NCBI RefSeq assembly: GCF_003434055.1
Contig: NZ_QVEX01000003.1
Coordinates: 1-64,000 of the forward strand
DNA from: Enterocloster aldenensis
GTDB lineage: Bacteria > Bacillota > Clostridia > Lachnospirales > Lachnospiraceae
Direction of reading: 5' to 3'
Length of the DNA: 64,000 bases
Shown: positions 37,084 through 46,086 of the stretch, one piece after another
Position numbering within the stretch: the stretch's first letter is position 1
Layout of the letters: each line of letters begins with the position of its first letter
Made by a program: the position numbers and the translations under genes
The notes under the pieces: generated by a model
What the model was told of the DNA's origin: nothing
Databases searched by the model: none
The model's input: the letters and a program-made list of their open reading frames with translations, nothing else

Positions 37084-38043
37084 TTAGGGCTGTTGGCTTA
37101 ACCGTTCATAAATCGTGTATTCATCCTGGTTCGGACACTCCTCAACCGCATCATAAATCCGGGTGATGACCCTTATGTCCTCTTCAAGGACTTCGGCTGT
37201 CTCGTCCGGGGATAATCCTTTCCTGGCTTTTTTCATGACCAGGGATATAAGCTTAATCATTTCGCCTTTCTCAAGTCCTTTCTCAAGGCCTTTCTCAAGG
37301 CCTTTCCTAATTCCATCTTCCATAAGCATCTGTCCAAGTAATGTCATACCCATCCTCTCCTTTAACTTTGCTAAATCTGTTTTGTTCAGGAACTTAACAG
37401 CCCATGCGTAGAGCACGGCTTCCATGCGTCGGATATCATCTTTGTCCGCGTCCACCTGCGCCATGCAAAGGATATCCATTCCCCGGCAGATGCGTCCGCA
37501 TACATCCATGTTACCGGACATAAGGGGCGCCAGAAGCAGGGGGAACAGGTCGCTTCTGGTAAGGCGTCCTCCCTGTCTAAGTTTCATGTCCAGGTCATTG
37601 AATACATGGTCCGCGTCCGCATCCTTAATCCGGACCAATTCTATCCGGTATACATTAATCCCGCAATTTAATCTTGTTTTAGGATTCCTGACATGGGCGC
37701 TGCAAAGAACAGTGGTAATGACCTGGCGGCCGGACGTCAGGCTTAAGAATGCTTCGTATTCCCGAAATCGTCTTAAATCCTTTTCAGTAATCTGGTCACT
37801 TTCAAATTCCAGATGCCGTAATACCCCATCCTCCATTATGAAATTAAAATCTTCCTCCATCCTGCGCACATCCAGATGGATCTGTTCCGTGGGTGCCACA
37901 GCGGCCATGCGTCCTTTGATGCCAAGATAGGGGAGCAGTTCATGTCCAAAGAACATGGCTGCTGTTTTCAGTACTTTGTCCTCAATCTGGTTGGGGACGT
38001 CCTGGATACCCTGTGGTCTGTCAGATACGTTGGTTTGCTCCAT
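37084..38043 (-). CDS. Rpn/PD-(D/E)XK nuclease-family transposase-like protein
   Basis: A 319-residue protein. The start at 38043 follows AAAGGAGG at 4 bases; the upstream in-frame extension has no site. The N-terminal region has the pattern of the Rpn nuclease family (FNFIMEDGVLRHLEFESDQ, with the expected acidic and E-x-Q type core). The C-terminus holds the family's typical repeat, GLEKGLEKGLEKG, coded by repeated 12-mers at about 37263-37310. Rpn proteins promote RecA-independent recombination and often vary in number between strains. No terminal inverted repeats were seen, so I treat it as a gene and not a mobile element. Confidence 0.75.
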   Translation of the reverse strand: MEQTNVSDRPQGIQDVPNQIEDKVLKTAAMFFGHELLPYLGIKGRMAAVAPTEQIHLDVRRMEEDFNFIMEDGVLRHLEFESDQITEKDLRRFREYEAFLSLTSGRQVITTVLCSAHVRNPKTRLNCGINVYRIELVRIKDADADHVFNDLDMKLRQGGRLTRSDLFPLLLAPLMSGNMDVCGRICRGMDILCMAQVDADKDDIRRMEAVLYAWAVKFLNKTDLAKLKERMGMTLLGQMLMEDGIRKGLEKGLEKGLEKGEMIKLISLVMKKARKGLSPDETAEVLEEDIRVITRIYDAVEECPNQDEYTIYERLSQQP

Positions 38044-38492
38044 ACAGCCTCCTTTACCGGCAGGCCATAGGTAAGCTACTCCTATTATAACTTTTTTTGG
38101 AACGCCGGACAATACCCTTATTGGTAAGGGCAGCTTCATACCGTTGATAATCAACATGGATATTATTTGTTTTGCCTTTTGGGAAATCATAGTTGGAAAT
38201 AAATTGAAACTTACTATCAGAATGATTGAATCATAGTGAGATATGTGTAATTGGAATAGCCTCCTGATAAGCCAGCTGATGTCCGGATGAATAAAGTATA
38301 ACTCCATGGATATGGCAAAACAAGATGCTTTATAAATTTTTCAATGAATCCCTCTCAAGGTTTGAAAAAGGGATGGGATGAATTGTAAAATTGCACAAAA
38401 TCCCCCTCCTGTTTTCGTGCGGTTTTAACGAAGTGGAATGGATGATGAAAATAATGATTTACAAAATACATAATTGGTGATACATTCTAATT

Positions 38493-38540
38493 AACTTGTA
38501 AAACAAGTTTATGAACATATACAAAAAGTGTTAAAACAAG
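38493..38540 (+). promoter_or_regulatory. Palindromic operator sites upstream of the nucleoside transporter operon
   Basis: AACTTGTAAAACAAGTT (38493-38509) is a near-perfect palindrome. A related sequence TGTTAAAACAAG follows at 38529-38540, just before the ribosome binding site. TTGTAA (38496-38501) and TATACA (38518-38523), spaced by 16 bp, are a plausible promoter overlapping the first site. The same core occurs upstream of the GntR/HutC gene at 43145-43156. HutC-type regulators prefer sites of this GT..AC symmetry, so this is the likely operator. Confidence 0.55.
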
Positions 38541-38562
38541 TATAAAAACGGAGGGGAAGTCA

Positions 38563-39660
38563 ATGAAGAAAACAATGGGAACAATGAAGAAATTAGCAGC
38601 ATTCATGGCAGCAGCCAGCGTGGCAGGCAGTGTGGTAACGGGATGCGGATCAACATCCGCGGGCAGCGCCGCACAGAAGGCAGGACAGGAATCGCCGGCA
38701 GCTGGAGAGGCGGCAGGGGAAACAGCAGGAAGCGCGGTCCATGTGGGAATCATTTTCACGGAAGCAGGGCTTGGGGGGAATTCCTTCAACGACCTGGCCC
38801 TGGAGGGCGTGAAGAAGGCGGCCCTGGATTTTGGGATAACTTATGATGAGGTGGAACCAAAGTCGGTGTCAGATGAGGAAATCATCCAGGACGAGATGGC
38901 ATCCTCCGGTGACTATGATTTAATCATCTGTGTGGGCGCCGAACAGGTGGATGCACTGACCAATGTGGCGTCCGCTTATCCGGAACAGCGTTTTGCCCTT
39001 CTGGACGCTGACTCCGATCTGGCCAATGTGGCCTCCTATTCCTGTAAGGAGCAGGAAGGCGCGTTCCTGGCAGGCGCCCTGGCAGCCCTGGCCAAGAAAG
39101 AGGCCATCGACAGTAAGATGGGGGACGGCAGGACCATCGGTTTCATCGGCGGCGTGGACAATCCCCTTATCAACCGGTTTGCGGCAGGCTATCAGGCAGG
39201 TGCCAGGTACATTGAGCCGGAGATGAATGTGCTCATTGACTACGTCGGAGGCTTTAATGACCCCACCACTGCCAAGACCATTGCCAAGACCTTTGTGGAG
39301 AAAGGCGCAGATGTGATTTTCCACGCAGCAGGGGCATCCGGCATGGGCATGTTCCAGGCAGCAGAGGAAACGGGCTTTGTGGCCATTGGCGTGAACCTGA
39401 ACCAGAACAGCATTGCTCCGGATTTCATCATGGCAAGCATGCTTAAAAAGCTGGATTCCTGCGCATACCACGCCATTGCCAGTGTTGTGGAGGGAACCTA
39501 TACAGGGGAAAACCAGATGTTAGGCTTAAGTGACGGCGGGGTGGATGTGAATGTGGAGGAGAGCAATATCAAGGTTACGGACGACATGCTGGCACGGCTG
39601 GAGGAACTGAAACAGAAAGTAATCGCAGGGGAGATAGAGGTACCATCTGAACTGAACTAA
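38563..39660 (+). CDS. BMP-family nucleoside-binding lipoprotein of an ABC transporter
   Basis: A 365-residue lipoprotein of the Bmp/PnrA/Med family. The signal peptide ends in lipobox VVTGC (acylated cysteine at 28), followed by a Gly/Ala/Glu-rich tether. The mature domain has the family motifs VHVGIIFTEAGLGGNSFNDL at its start and GFIGGVDNPLINRFAAGY in the middle. PnrA-like proteins bind purine nucleosides. The ATPase and two permeases follow in the same direction, and a purine nucleoside phosphorylase closes the locus, which supports nucleoside import. The upstream 450 bp contain no gene but hold the operators. Confidence 0.9.
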   Translation: MKKTMGTMKKLAAFMAAASVAGSVVTGCGSTSAGSAAQKAGQESPAAGEAAGETAGSAVHVGIIFTEAGLGGNSFNDLALEGVKKAALDFGITYDEVEPKSVSDEEIIQDEMASSGDYDLIICVGAEQVDALTNVASAYPEQRFALLDADSDLANVASYSCKEQEGAFLAGALAALAKKEAIDSKMGDGRTIGFIGGVDNPLINRFAAGYQAGARYIEPEMNVLIDYVGGFNDPTTAKTIAKTFVEKGADVIFHAAGASGMGMFQAAEETGFVAIGVNLNQNSIAPDFIMASMLKKLDSCAYHAIASVVEGTYTGENQMLGLSDGGVDVNVEESNIKVTDDMLARLEELKQKVIAGEIEVPSELN

Positions 39661-39676
39661 GAGACAGGAGGCAGGT

Positions 39677-41191
39677 ATGGACGCAATCAAAATGGTTGGC
39701 ATTGTAAAATGTTTTGGGCCGGTACGGGCCAACGACGGCATTGACTTTACCGTAAAGCACCAGGAGATCCACTGTCTCCTGGGGGAGAACGGAACCGGCA
39801 AAAGCACCTTGATGAATATCCTTTTCGGGTTGTATCATCCGGATGCGGGAGAGATTTACATTAATGAGGAAAAGGCATCCATTGCCAATCCCAATGATGC
39901 CTATGGGCTGGGAATCGGAATGGTACATCAGCATTTCATGCTGGTAAACCAGCTGACGGTCCTGGAGAACATCATCCTGGGCAAGGAATCCGGCGGTTTC
40001 CTGCTGGACAGGAAGGAGAGCCGCAGGCGGGTGGAGGAACTGGTGGAGCGGTTCGGTTTCAGGATCAATCTGGATGAAAAAGTGGTGAACCTGTCCGTGG
40101 GCATGAAGCAGAGGGTGGAAATACTGAAAACCCTTTATAGGGGAGCGGATATCATCATCCTGGACGAACCCACTGCCGTGCTGACCCCGCAGGAGGTGGA
40201 TGAGTTATTTAAAATCCTGCGTCAGCTTAAAGAGAACGGCAAGACCATTGTATTCATCACCCACAAGCTTAACGAGACCATGTCCCTGTCTGACCGGATA
40301 ACCGTTATCCGCAAAGGCAAAGTGGTATTCTGCTGTGATACTGCTGACACCAATGAAAAGGAACTGGCCACACAGATGGTGGGCAGGCAGGTGGAGTCCG
40401 TGGTGGCGGGAAGGGGAAAGGCCGGCCGCGAGGTCCTTAAGATAAAGGATGTCCGCCTTCATGAGCGGGCCGGACACACCGTAAACCTGACCGTGCATGC
40501 AGGGGAGATACTTGGCATTGCAGGCGTGGACGGCAACGGACAGCAGGAGCTGGAGGAAATCATTGTGGGTAACCGCAAGGTGGCCGAGGGGAGCATCCTT
40601 ATGGATGGCACCCCCATCCATACCATGTCTGTAAAGGACAGGAAGGCTATGGGGCTGGGATACATACCCTCGGACCGCCACAAAAATGCCATGATATCCG
40701 GTTTTTCCATCACGGAAAATTTCCTTCTGGGATACCAGAAATCACCTCAGTACTGTAAAAAAGGCTTTATTGACTATATGAAACTGAAACAGGACGCCGG
40801 GAAGCAGGTGGAGGCATTTGAAATAAAAACCGCAGGTGTGGACCAGGAAATCGGCCAGCTGTCAGGAGGCAACCAGCAGAAGGTGATCCTTGGCAGGGAA
40901 ATCAGCCATGACCCAGGTCTGGTGCTGGTGGCCCAGCCCGTCCGGGGACTGGACATCGGAGCCATTGAAAAGGTACATAAGACCCTGCTTGAGCTAAAGG
41001 AACAGGGTAAGGCCATCCTTCTGATATCAGCGGAACTGTCTGAAGTCATGAACCTCAGCGACCGCATCGCCGTGTTTTATGAAGGGGAGGTCAGCGCCCA
41101 GTTTGCCAATGGGGAATATACAAAGGAAGAAATCGGCCTGTTCATGGCAGGAAAGAAACAGGAGGTAAATGCTCATGAAGTGGATATGTAA
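39677..41191 (+). CDS. Nucleoside/simple-sugar ABC transporter ATPase with two ABC domains
   Basis: A 504-residue ATPase with two tandem ABC domains (YufO/RbsA type). The first has Walker A GENGTGKSTLMN and signature VNLSVGMKQR with Walker B ADIIILDEP. The second has a degenerate P-loop (VDGNGQQELEE), signature LSGGNQQK and a Walker B with Gln (LVLVAQP), as usual for these proteins. It energises import through the two downstream permeases. The ribosome binding site is AGGAGG. Its end overlaps the start of the first permease gene. Confidence 0.93.
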   Translation: MDAIKMVGIVKCFGPVRANDGIDFTVKHQEIHCLLGENGTGKSTLMNILFGLYHPDAGEIYINEEKASIANPNDAYGLGIGMVHQHFMLVNQLTVLENIILGKESGGFLLDRKESRRRVEELVERFGFRINLDEKVVNLSVGMKQRVEILKTLYRGADIIILDEPTAVLTPQEVDELFKILRQLKENGKTIVFITHKLNETMSLSDRITVIRKGKVVFCCDTADTNEKELATQMVGRQVESVVAGRGKAGREVLKIKDVRLHERAGHTVNLTVHAGEILGIAGVDGNGQQELEEIIVGNRKVAEGSILMDGTPIHTMSVKDRKAMGLGYIPSDRHKNAMISGFSITENFLLGYQKSPQYCKKGFIDYMKLKQDAGKQVEAFEIKTAGVDQEIGQLSGGNQQKVILGREISHDPGLVLVAQPVRGLDIGAIEKVHKTLLELKEQGKAILLISAELSEVMNLSDRIAVFYEGEVSAQFANGEYTKEEIGLFMAGKKQEVNAHEVDM

Positions 41192-42206
41192 CAAGAAGAC
41201 CGCAGAGATAGGCAAATCCCTGGCAGCCATTGGGCTGGCGCTTGTGATAGGAGCCCTGTTCATCCTTCTGGCAGGAGAATCGCCCATCCGGGCATATACC
41301 TCCCTGATCCAGGGCGCGCTGGGAACGCCCCAGTCCATTGCCAACACAATCAGCAAAAGCATCCCTCTGGCTTTTACCGGCCTGGCAGTGGCCATGGGGT
41401 CGCGGTGCGGCATGTTAAACATAGGCGCCGAGGGACAGCTTCACGCAGGAGCCATGGCCAGTGTCATTACAGCCCTGACCCTGGGGTCCCTTCCGGCCCC
41501 CATACTGCTGGTTGTCAGCATCCTGGCAGGAATCCTGGCAGGAATGGCAGTGGGAAGCGTGCCCGGGATTTTCAAGGCCAGGTTCAGTACAAACGAGGTA
41601 ATCGTGGCCATCATGCTCAATTATATCTGTACCCTGTTCACCTCCTATCTGGTCAATGGTCCTTTTAAGACAGAAGGTTCCACGGCCCAGACCGAACTGA
41701 TTGCAGAGGGAATCTGGTTTGGCAGGCTGCTTCCAAGGACCCAGCTGACGTATGCCTTGTTCCTGCTGATCTTCATTGCCGCGGCCATGTACGTTTTCCT
41801 GTGGAAGACATCGGTGGGATACCAGCTGCGCGCCGTGGGGGCCAACCCATCTGCTGCCGGGACAGCGGGCATACGGGTGAACCTGTTCCTTATCATGTCC
41901 ATGACGCTCAGCGGCGGTATCGCGGCCATGGCCGGCATTACGGAGGTATTTGGAAAATACCACAGGTTTATAGAAGGCTTCTCGCCCTCCTTCGGGTTCA
42001 CGGGAATTGCCGTGGCCATATTGGGCAGGAACCATCCGGCAGGAGTCCTTCTCACGGCCCTGCTCTTTGGAATCATGGACATGGGCTCCCTGCGCATGAG
42101 CAGGGAAACCATGGTCAGCACCAACATGGTCATTGTCATACAGAGCCTGGTAATTCTGTTGGTAGCGGCGCCGGAACTGATTAAATGGAGCAGAAAGAGA
42201 GGATGA
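41175..42206 (+). CDS. Nucleoside ABC transporter permease (YufP-like)
   Basis: A membrane permease of about 343 residues with 8-10 helices, of the branched-chain amino acid/ribose type found with BMP proteins. It includes the conserved GMLNIGAEGQLHAGAMAS and FSTNEVIVAIMLNYI. I start at ATG 41175 (AGGAGG at 8-9 bases); an ATG six bases earlier is too close. The coding region overlaps the ATPase gene by 17 bp, indicating translational coupling. It pairs with the next gene product. Confidence 0.9.
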   Translation: MKWICNKKTAEIGKSLAAIGLALVIGALFILLAGESPIRAYTSLIQGALGTPQSIANTISKSIPLAFTGLAVAMGSRCGMLNIGAEGQLHAGAMASVITALTLGSLPAPILLVVSILAGILAGMAVGSVPGIFKARFSTNEVIVAIMLNYICTLFTSYLVNGPFKTEGSTAQTELIAEGIWFGRLLPRTQLTYALFLLIFIAAAMYVFLWKTSVGYQLRAVGANPSAAGTAGIRVNLFLIMSMTLSGGIAAMAGITEVFGKYHRFIEGFSPSFGFTGIAVAILGRNHPAGVLLTALLFGIMDMGSLRMSRETMVSTNMVIVIQSLVILLVAAPELIKWSRKRG

Positions 42207-42209
42207 AAT

Positions 42210-43115
42210 ATGGAAATGCTTAATAATTTTATCGGCCTGACCCTGCAGCTGTCCGTACCCATTGTGCTGGGGGCCCTCTGCGGCACCATTGCGGAGCGCG
42301 GAGGAATCATACTGCTGGGCGTGGAAGGAATCATGCTGGTGGGCGCATTTGCAGGAGTGCTGGGTTCCTATGCCACGGGCTGGGCCCTGGCAGGCGTGGT
42401 CCTGTCCCTGGTCCTGGGCGGCCTCATCGGATGGTTTTACGCCCTGTTCTGCCTGAAATGGAAAGCCCACCAATCCGTGGTGGGGGTTGGCATCAACCTG
42501 TTTGCCAGCGGTATCACGGCAGTGATGTTAAAAGCGGTCTGGCAGACAGAGGGCATGTCTGAATCCGTGGCATCCATCCCCAACCTGACCATACCGGGAC
42601 TGTCCGGGATTCCTGTCCTTGGCGCCCTGTTTAAGGAACAGTCCCCCTACCTTTACGCCATGTTCCTGATTGTGGCAGGGGTCTGGGTGGTATTCTACAA
42701 AACGAAATTCGGCCTTAGGTACAGGGCCATGGGCGACCAGCCCTATGCGGTCCAGACAGCCGGGGTGCCGGTAAACCGCTACCGCTACACGGCAATGATA
42801 CTGGCCGGCAGCATCGCGGGCCTGGCCGGTTCCTATCTGTCCATATCCCAGAACAACCTGTTCGTGACGGACATGACGGCGGGAAGGGGTTTCATGGGCC
42901 TGGCCGCCAATATCTTCGGCGGATGGCAGCCCCTTGGCTCCATGGGCGCGGGCATGATATTCGCCATTGCCCAGGCAGCCAGGTTCTATCTCACGGATCT
43001 GTCCATTCCGTCCCAGTTCGTGCAGATGCTGCCCTATGCAGTGACCCTGGTTGTGCTGCTGTTTGTGGGAAAACGGGTAAAAGGTCCGGAAGCACTTGGC
43101 AAACTGGTGGATTAG
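42210..43115 (+). CDS. Nucleoside ABC transporter permease (YufQ-like)
   Basis: A 301-residue permease, second half of the transport pore. It has the family signatures ERGGIILLGVEGIMLVGAFA and a C-terminal GFMGLAANIFGGWQPLGSMGAG. It begins 3 bp after the upstream permease, with GAGAGGATGAAAT as ribosome binding site. No terminator was recognised before the GntR gene, so read-through into the regulator and phosphorylase genes is possible. Confidence 0.91.
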   Translation: MEMLNNFIGLTLQLSVPIVLGALCGTIAERGGIILLGVEGIMLVGAFAGVLGSYATGWALAGVVLSLVLGGLIGWFYALFCLKWKAHQSVVGVGINLFASGITAVMLKAVWQTEGMSESVASIPNLTIPGLSGIPVLGALFKEQSPYLYAMFLIVAGVWVVFYKTKFGLRYRAMGDQPYAVQTAGVPVNRYRYTAMILAGSIAGLAGSYLSISQNNLFVTDMTAGRGFMGLAANIFGGWQPLGSMGAGMIFAIAQAARFYLTDLSIPSQFVQMLPYAVTLVVLLFVGKRVKGPEALGKLVD

Positions 43116-43137
43116 TTCTATACTAATATACAGGAGA

Positions 43138-43168
43138 CACGGCATTGTTAAACAAGATATATGCCGTG
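43138..43168 (+). promoter_or_regulatory. Operator-like site in front of the GntR gene, framed by an inverted repeat
   Basis: TTGTTAAACAAG (43145-43156) matches the palindrome at 38496-38507 in 11 of 12 positions. It lies in the loop of an 8-bp inverted repeat, CACGGCAT (43138-43145) and ATGCCGTG (43161-43168). The location 65 bp before the GntR start suggests autoregulation. Confidence 0.5.
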
Positions 43169-43220
43169 CCGGACATGTATAAGAACTGACGCCAAGGCGC
43201 ACGAAAGGAGCACGGGACCT

Positions 43221-43988
43221 GTGAAGGATACTGTTATTAACGAAAAGAATGTAAAGATACCGCTGTATGTGGCTGCATATGAGACCATCAGCCAATGGCT
43301 CAAGGATGGGAAATACAAAGCCGGGGACAAGCTGCCGGGAGAGAACATCCTGGCAGAGCAGCTCCAGGTCAGCAGGGGTACCTTACGGCAGGCCATGCTG
43401 CTCCTGCAGGAAGATGGTTTGATCATCAACCACCAGGGAAAGGGCAATATCGTCCTTTCCAACCAGGATATGAGTAAAAGCGGGCTGGAGCGGATTGGGA
43501 ATCCCATTGTGGATTTCTGCAGTGAGCCGGTGGACCGGGTGGTGACCACCATCGGCTTCCAGCCGGCCACACAAAAGCACCAGCAGGTACTTAAGCTGCG
43601 GCCTTCCAGCGTGGTGGCCGTCATTGATATCACCTATTATTCCGGGGATACGCCGGCCGGGTTTGCCATGGTGTATATGCCCCATGAGGTGCTGGACAAC
43701 AGCAATGTGGATCTGGAGGACACGGATACCGTTTACCGTTACTATACGGAACTGCTGGAAACAAGCGGGCTGTACAGCGATACCAAAATCCGCCTGGGAC
43801 AGGCCAGGGAACGTCTGGCCAATATATTATGCATCCAGGAAGGGGACCCGCTTCTTTTGCTGGAGGAGGTGCTCTACACGGAATATGACACGCCGGTGCT
43901 TTCCCAGAAGCTGTTTTTCGGGCCGGACCAGCATGAACTCAGTATCCGCAGGAAGAATGACAGGAATATGATGAAGAAATCGGAGTAA
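43221..43988 (+). CDS. GntR-family regulator, HutC subfamily
   Basis: A 255-residue regulator beginning at GTG 43221, ten bases after AAAGGAG; earlier in-frame codons overlap the operator region. The N-terminal winged helix (about 12-78) has GENILAEQLQVSRGTLRQAM. The C-terminal UTRA ligand-binding domain (about 95-245) shows the typical VVAVIDITYYSGDTPAGFAMVYMP strand pattern. It presumably senses a nucleoside, base or phosphosugar and represses the transporter operon and itself through the shared palindrome. The phosphorylase gene starts 4 bp downstream. Confidence 0.85.
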   Translation: MKDTVINEKNVKIPLYVAAYETISQWLKDGKYKAGDKLPGENILAEQLQVSRGTLRQAMLLLQEDGLIINHQGKGNIVLSNQDMSKSGLERIGNPIVDFCSEPVDRVVTTIGFQPATQKHQQVLKLRPSSVVAVIDITYYSGDTPAGFAMVYMPHEVLDNSNVDLEDTDTVYRYYTELLETSGLYSDTKIRLGQARERLANILCIQEGDPLLLLEEVLYTEYDTPVLSQKLFFGPDQHELSIRRKNDRNMMKKSE

Positions 43989-43992
43989 TGAG

Positions 43993-44697
43993 ATGAAGAC
44001 ATTCCATAATGAAGCAAAACCAGGGCAGATAGCAGGCACTGTCCTGATGCCGGGTGACCCCCTGCGCGCAAAATACATTGCAGACACATATCTGTCAGAT
44101 GTGGTGTGTTATAACCGGGTAAGGGGAATGAACGGTTATACAGGTTATTATGAAGGAAAACGGATTTCGGTCCAGGGCAGCGGGATGGGAATCCCTTCCA
44201 TGGGCATCTATGCCTACGAGCTGTACCAGGAATATGATGTGGACACCATTATCCGCATCGGGACAGCCGGGGCCGTGCACAGGGACGTGGAAATAGGAAA
44301 CCTGATCCTTGCCATGGGATGCTGTACCAATTCTAATTTTGCGGGCCAGTATCATCTGCCGGGAACATTTGCCCCAATCGCCGACTTTGGCCTGTTAGAG
44401 GCAGCCGCAGCCCAGGCCAGGAGCAGCCGCATCCCCTTTTGGGTGGGCAATGTATTCAGTTCAGATGTGTTTTACGAAGACCGCAAAGGGGAAAAGGGGG
44501 AATGGGAGAAGATGGGCGTACTGGCCCAGGAAATGGAGACCCTGTCCCTTTACTGCACAGCCGCCCGCACCGGTAAGCGGGCCCTGGCCATGCTTACCGT
44601 AGGAAGCAGCATACACCATGACAGGGCTTTGAGCAATGAAGAGCGGGAAAAAAAACTGGATGCAATGATCCGGTGCGCGCTGGAAATTGCCGGGTGA
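43993..44697 (+). CDS. deoD: Purine nucleoside phosphorylase (DeoD-type)
   Basis: A 234-residue enzyme that splits purine nucleosides with phosphate to base and (deoxy)ribose-1-phosphate. The family features are PGDPLRAKYIADTYL, the phosphate-binding GMGIPSMGIYAYEL, TIIRIGTAGAVH and EMETLSLYCTA near the base-binding site. It follows the GntR gene closely and uses GGAG within that gene's end as ribosome binding site. Together with the transporter it forms an import and salvage route for purine nucleosides. Confidence 0.93.
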   Translation: MKTFHNEAKPGQIAGTVLMPGDPLRAKYIADTYLSDVVCYNRVRGMNGYTGYYEGKRISVQGSGMGIPSMGIYAYELYQEYDVDTIIRIGTAGAVHRDVEIGNLILAMGCCTNSNFAGQYHLPGTFAPIADFGLLEAAAAQARSSRIPFWVGNVFSSDVFYEDRKGEKGEWEKMGVLAQEMETLSLYCTAARTGKRALAMLTVGSSIHHDRALSNEEREKKLDAMIRCALEIAG

Positions 44698-44733
44698 TGG
44701 CCAGCACATGTAAGGAACCGGAGGACTGCAGCC

Positions 44734-44764
44734 GTCCGGAAACAGAATTCCGGACAGCATTTTG
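44734..44764 (+). terminator. Intrinsic terminator after deoD
   Basis: GTCCGGAA (44734-44741) and TTCCGGAC (44748-44755) form a perfect 8-bp stem with a 6-base loop, followed by AGCATTTTGTT. Confidence 0.7.
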
Positions 44765-44791
44765 TTAATATGCCCCAAGGAGCGGATAAAC

Positions 44792-44842
44792 AAAAGACGT
44801 GGGTGGACCCATGCAATCATGCATTTGTCCCCACGTCTTTTT
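44792..44842. terminator. Bidirectional terminator between deoD and the BFD-like gene
   Basis: AAAAGACGTGGG (44792-44803) pairs with CCCACGTCTTTT (44829-44840). A-run and T-run at the two ends allow function on both strands. It overlaps the last bases of the BFD-like gene. Confidence 0.85.
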
Positions 44843-45032
44843 AGTGGCCGGAACATTTCCCCAGCCGTTTCTTCGTATACTTTTTTGCCCTGCATTTGCA
44901 ATGCCCGCACCCGGCTGCCAGATGGGTGGCTTTCTTCACTTCCTTAAAGGAACCGGCGCCGTCTGCGATTGCTTTTTTGATATCTGCCTTTGTTACTTTA
45001 AAACACGGGCATATGTACTTATCCTTTCCCAT
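44841..45032 (-). CDS. BFD-like [2Fe-2S] ferredoxin (bacterioferritin-associated type)
   Basis: A 63-residue protein with the four-cysteine pattern of the BFD-like [2Fe-2S] domain: CPC near residues 8-10 and CGHC in the second half. It also has further cysteines. In other bacteria Bfd reduces ferritin-stored Fe(III) to release iron. Its ATG overlaps the TGA of the ferritin gene (sequence TGATG), so the two are translationally coupled, which supports an iron-release role. No separate ribosome binding site is visible. Confidence 0.82.
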   Translation of the reverse strand: MGKDKYICPCFKVTKADIKKAIADGAGSFKEVKKATHLAAGCGHCKCRAKKYTKKRLGKCSGH

Positions 45033-45544
45033 CACAGCACCAGGGAAGGAGCGGCATAGACCCTTGCTGCCAGTTCGGAATCCAGCATATAAAGCCCCTT
45101 GGGGTCGTGGCCGAACAGGTCAAAACGTTTCAGGAGTTCGCTGGCATTTTTCTCTTCCTCGCCCTGTTCTTTTACGAACCAGTCTAAAAACTGCATGGTA
45201 CGGAAATCCTTAACCGAATAGGCTGCGTCATAAATCACATGGATAAGCCCGGTTACATATCGTTCATGTTCCAGCCCTGCTGACAGAGGGCCTCTGAAAT
45301 CCTCAAACAGTTTGACCGGCTTATCAATGGCATCCAATGTGACATGGGCATCGTTGTTCTGCAGGTACTGCATGAACAGCATGGCATGGTCCCGTTCTTC
45401 CTGGGCCTGCACCTTATACCAGTTGGAAAATCCATTCAGCTCAGCGTCCTTATAATAATTGGCAAAATCCAGGTACAGGTAAGCGGAGTAGAATTCTTTG
45501 TTAATCTGTGTATTTAATAACCCCGCAACTGTTTTGTCCAGCAT
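45032..45544 (-). CDS. Non-heme ferritin
   Basis: A 170-residue ferritin of the bacterial FtnA type, which forms a 24-subunit iron-storage shell. Ferroxidase ligands are visible in the four-helix bundle: E17 region (NKEFYSAYLYL), EERDHA, and later HERYVTGLIH and KEQGEEEKNA. The start at 45544 follows AGGAGG at 8 bases; the ORF extension to 45577 is before this site. It is coupled to the BFD-like ferredoxin gene. Confidence 0.93.
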   Translation of the reverse strand: MLDKTVAGLLNTQINKEFYSAYLYLDFANYYKDAELNGFSNWYKVQAQEERDHAMLFMQYLQNNDAHVTLDAIDKPVKLFEDFRGPLSAGLEHERYVTGLIHVIYDAAYSVKDFRTMQFLDWFVKEQGEEEKNASELLKRFDLFGHDPKGLYMLDSELAARVYAAPSLVL

Positions 45545-45569
45545 GTTTGTTTCCTCCTTGCCTTTCTGT

Positions 45570-45884
45570 TTAAACAATGAATCTCACTGCTGTGCCGTAC
45601 GCAATCACCTCTGCGGCTCCCTGCATGACAGCGGAGGATGCATAACGTATATTGACAATTGCATCAGCGCCCAGTTCCTCGGCTTCCATGACCATGCGTT
45701 TGGTGGCCAGGGCCCGGGCCTCGTTCATCATCTCATTGTAGGCCTTTAACTCGCCTCCCACAATGGTCTTGAAACTCTGGGTAATATCCTTCCCGATATT
45801 CTTGGACTGGATCGTGCTGCCCTTGACAAGACCCAGCATATCCAGTTCCTTTCCCGTAATATAATCAGTATTTACTAAGATCAT
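45570..45884 (-). CDS. YbjQ/UPF0145 family protein
   Basis: A 104-residue protein of the YbjQ family (often called heavy-metal-binding domain). It has the typical pattern GLVKGSTIQSKNIGKDITQSFKTIVGGEL, the helix AYNEMMNEARALATKRM, and EAEELGADAIVNIRY. The family forms a pentameric fold and its biochemical role is not settled. The ATG at 45884 overlaps the end of the upstream membrane-protein gene by 20 bp, so the two probably act together. A GTG nine bases upstream is an alternative start. Confidence 0.85.
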   Translation of the reverse strand: MILVNTDYITGKELDMLGLVKGSTIQSKNIGKDITQSFKTIVGGELKAYNEMMNEARALATKRMVMEAEELGADAIVNIRYASSAVMQGAAEVIAYGTAVRFIV

Positions 45885-46086
45885 CTTCCTCACCGCTCCT
45901 TATCTCTAATATCCTGCATACCAGGTTGTAAATGGAAACACCAATCAACCCCATGAAAATAAGGCACAGTACCAGCTTAAGCAGCAGGGGGATGGGCGCT
46001 ATGGTCCAGATACAGAGGTAAAATGCAAACCACAGTACCAGCAGGGTTGTTATGATGACCGGGGCAATGATTTTCTTCCAATGCAC
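45865..46086 (-). CDS. Small two-helix membrane protein upstream of the YbjQ gene
   Basis: A 73-residue protein starting at GTG 46086, ten bases after AAGGAGG. Two hydrophobic stretches (about 8-29 and 34-55) are separated by a short loop, followed by a charged C-terminus ending SGEEDDLSKY. Longer in-frame starts lack a site. The overlapping YbjQ gene suggests a common function, for instance membrane recruitment. I do not recognise the family. Confidence 0.65.
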   Translation of the reverse strand: MHWKKIIAPVIITTLLVLWFAFYLCIWTIAPIPLLLKLVLCLIFMGLIGVSIYNLVCRILEIRSGEEDDLSKY

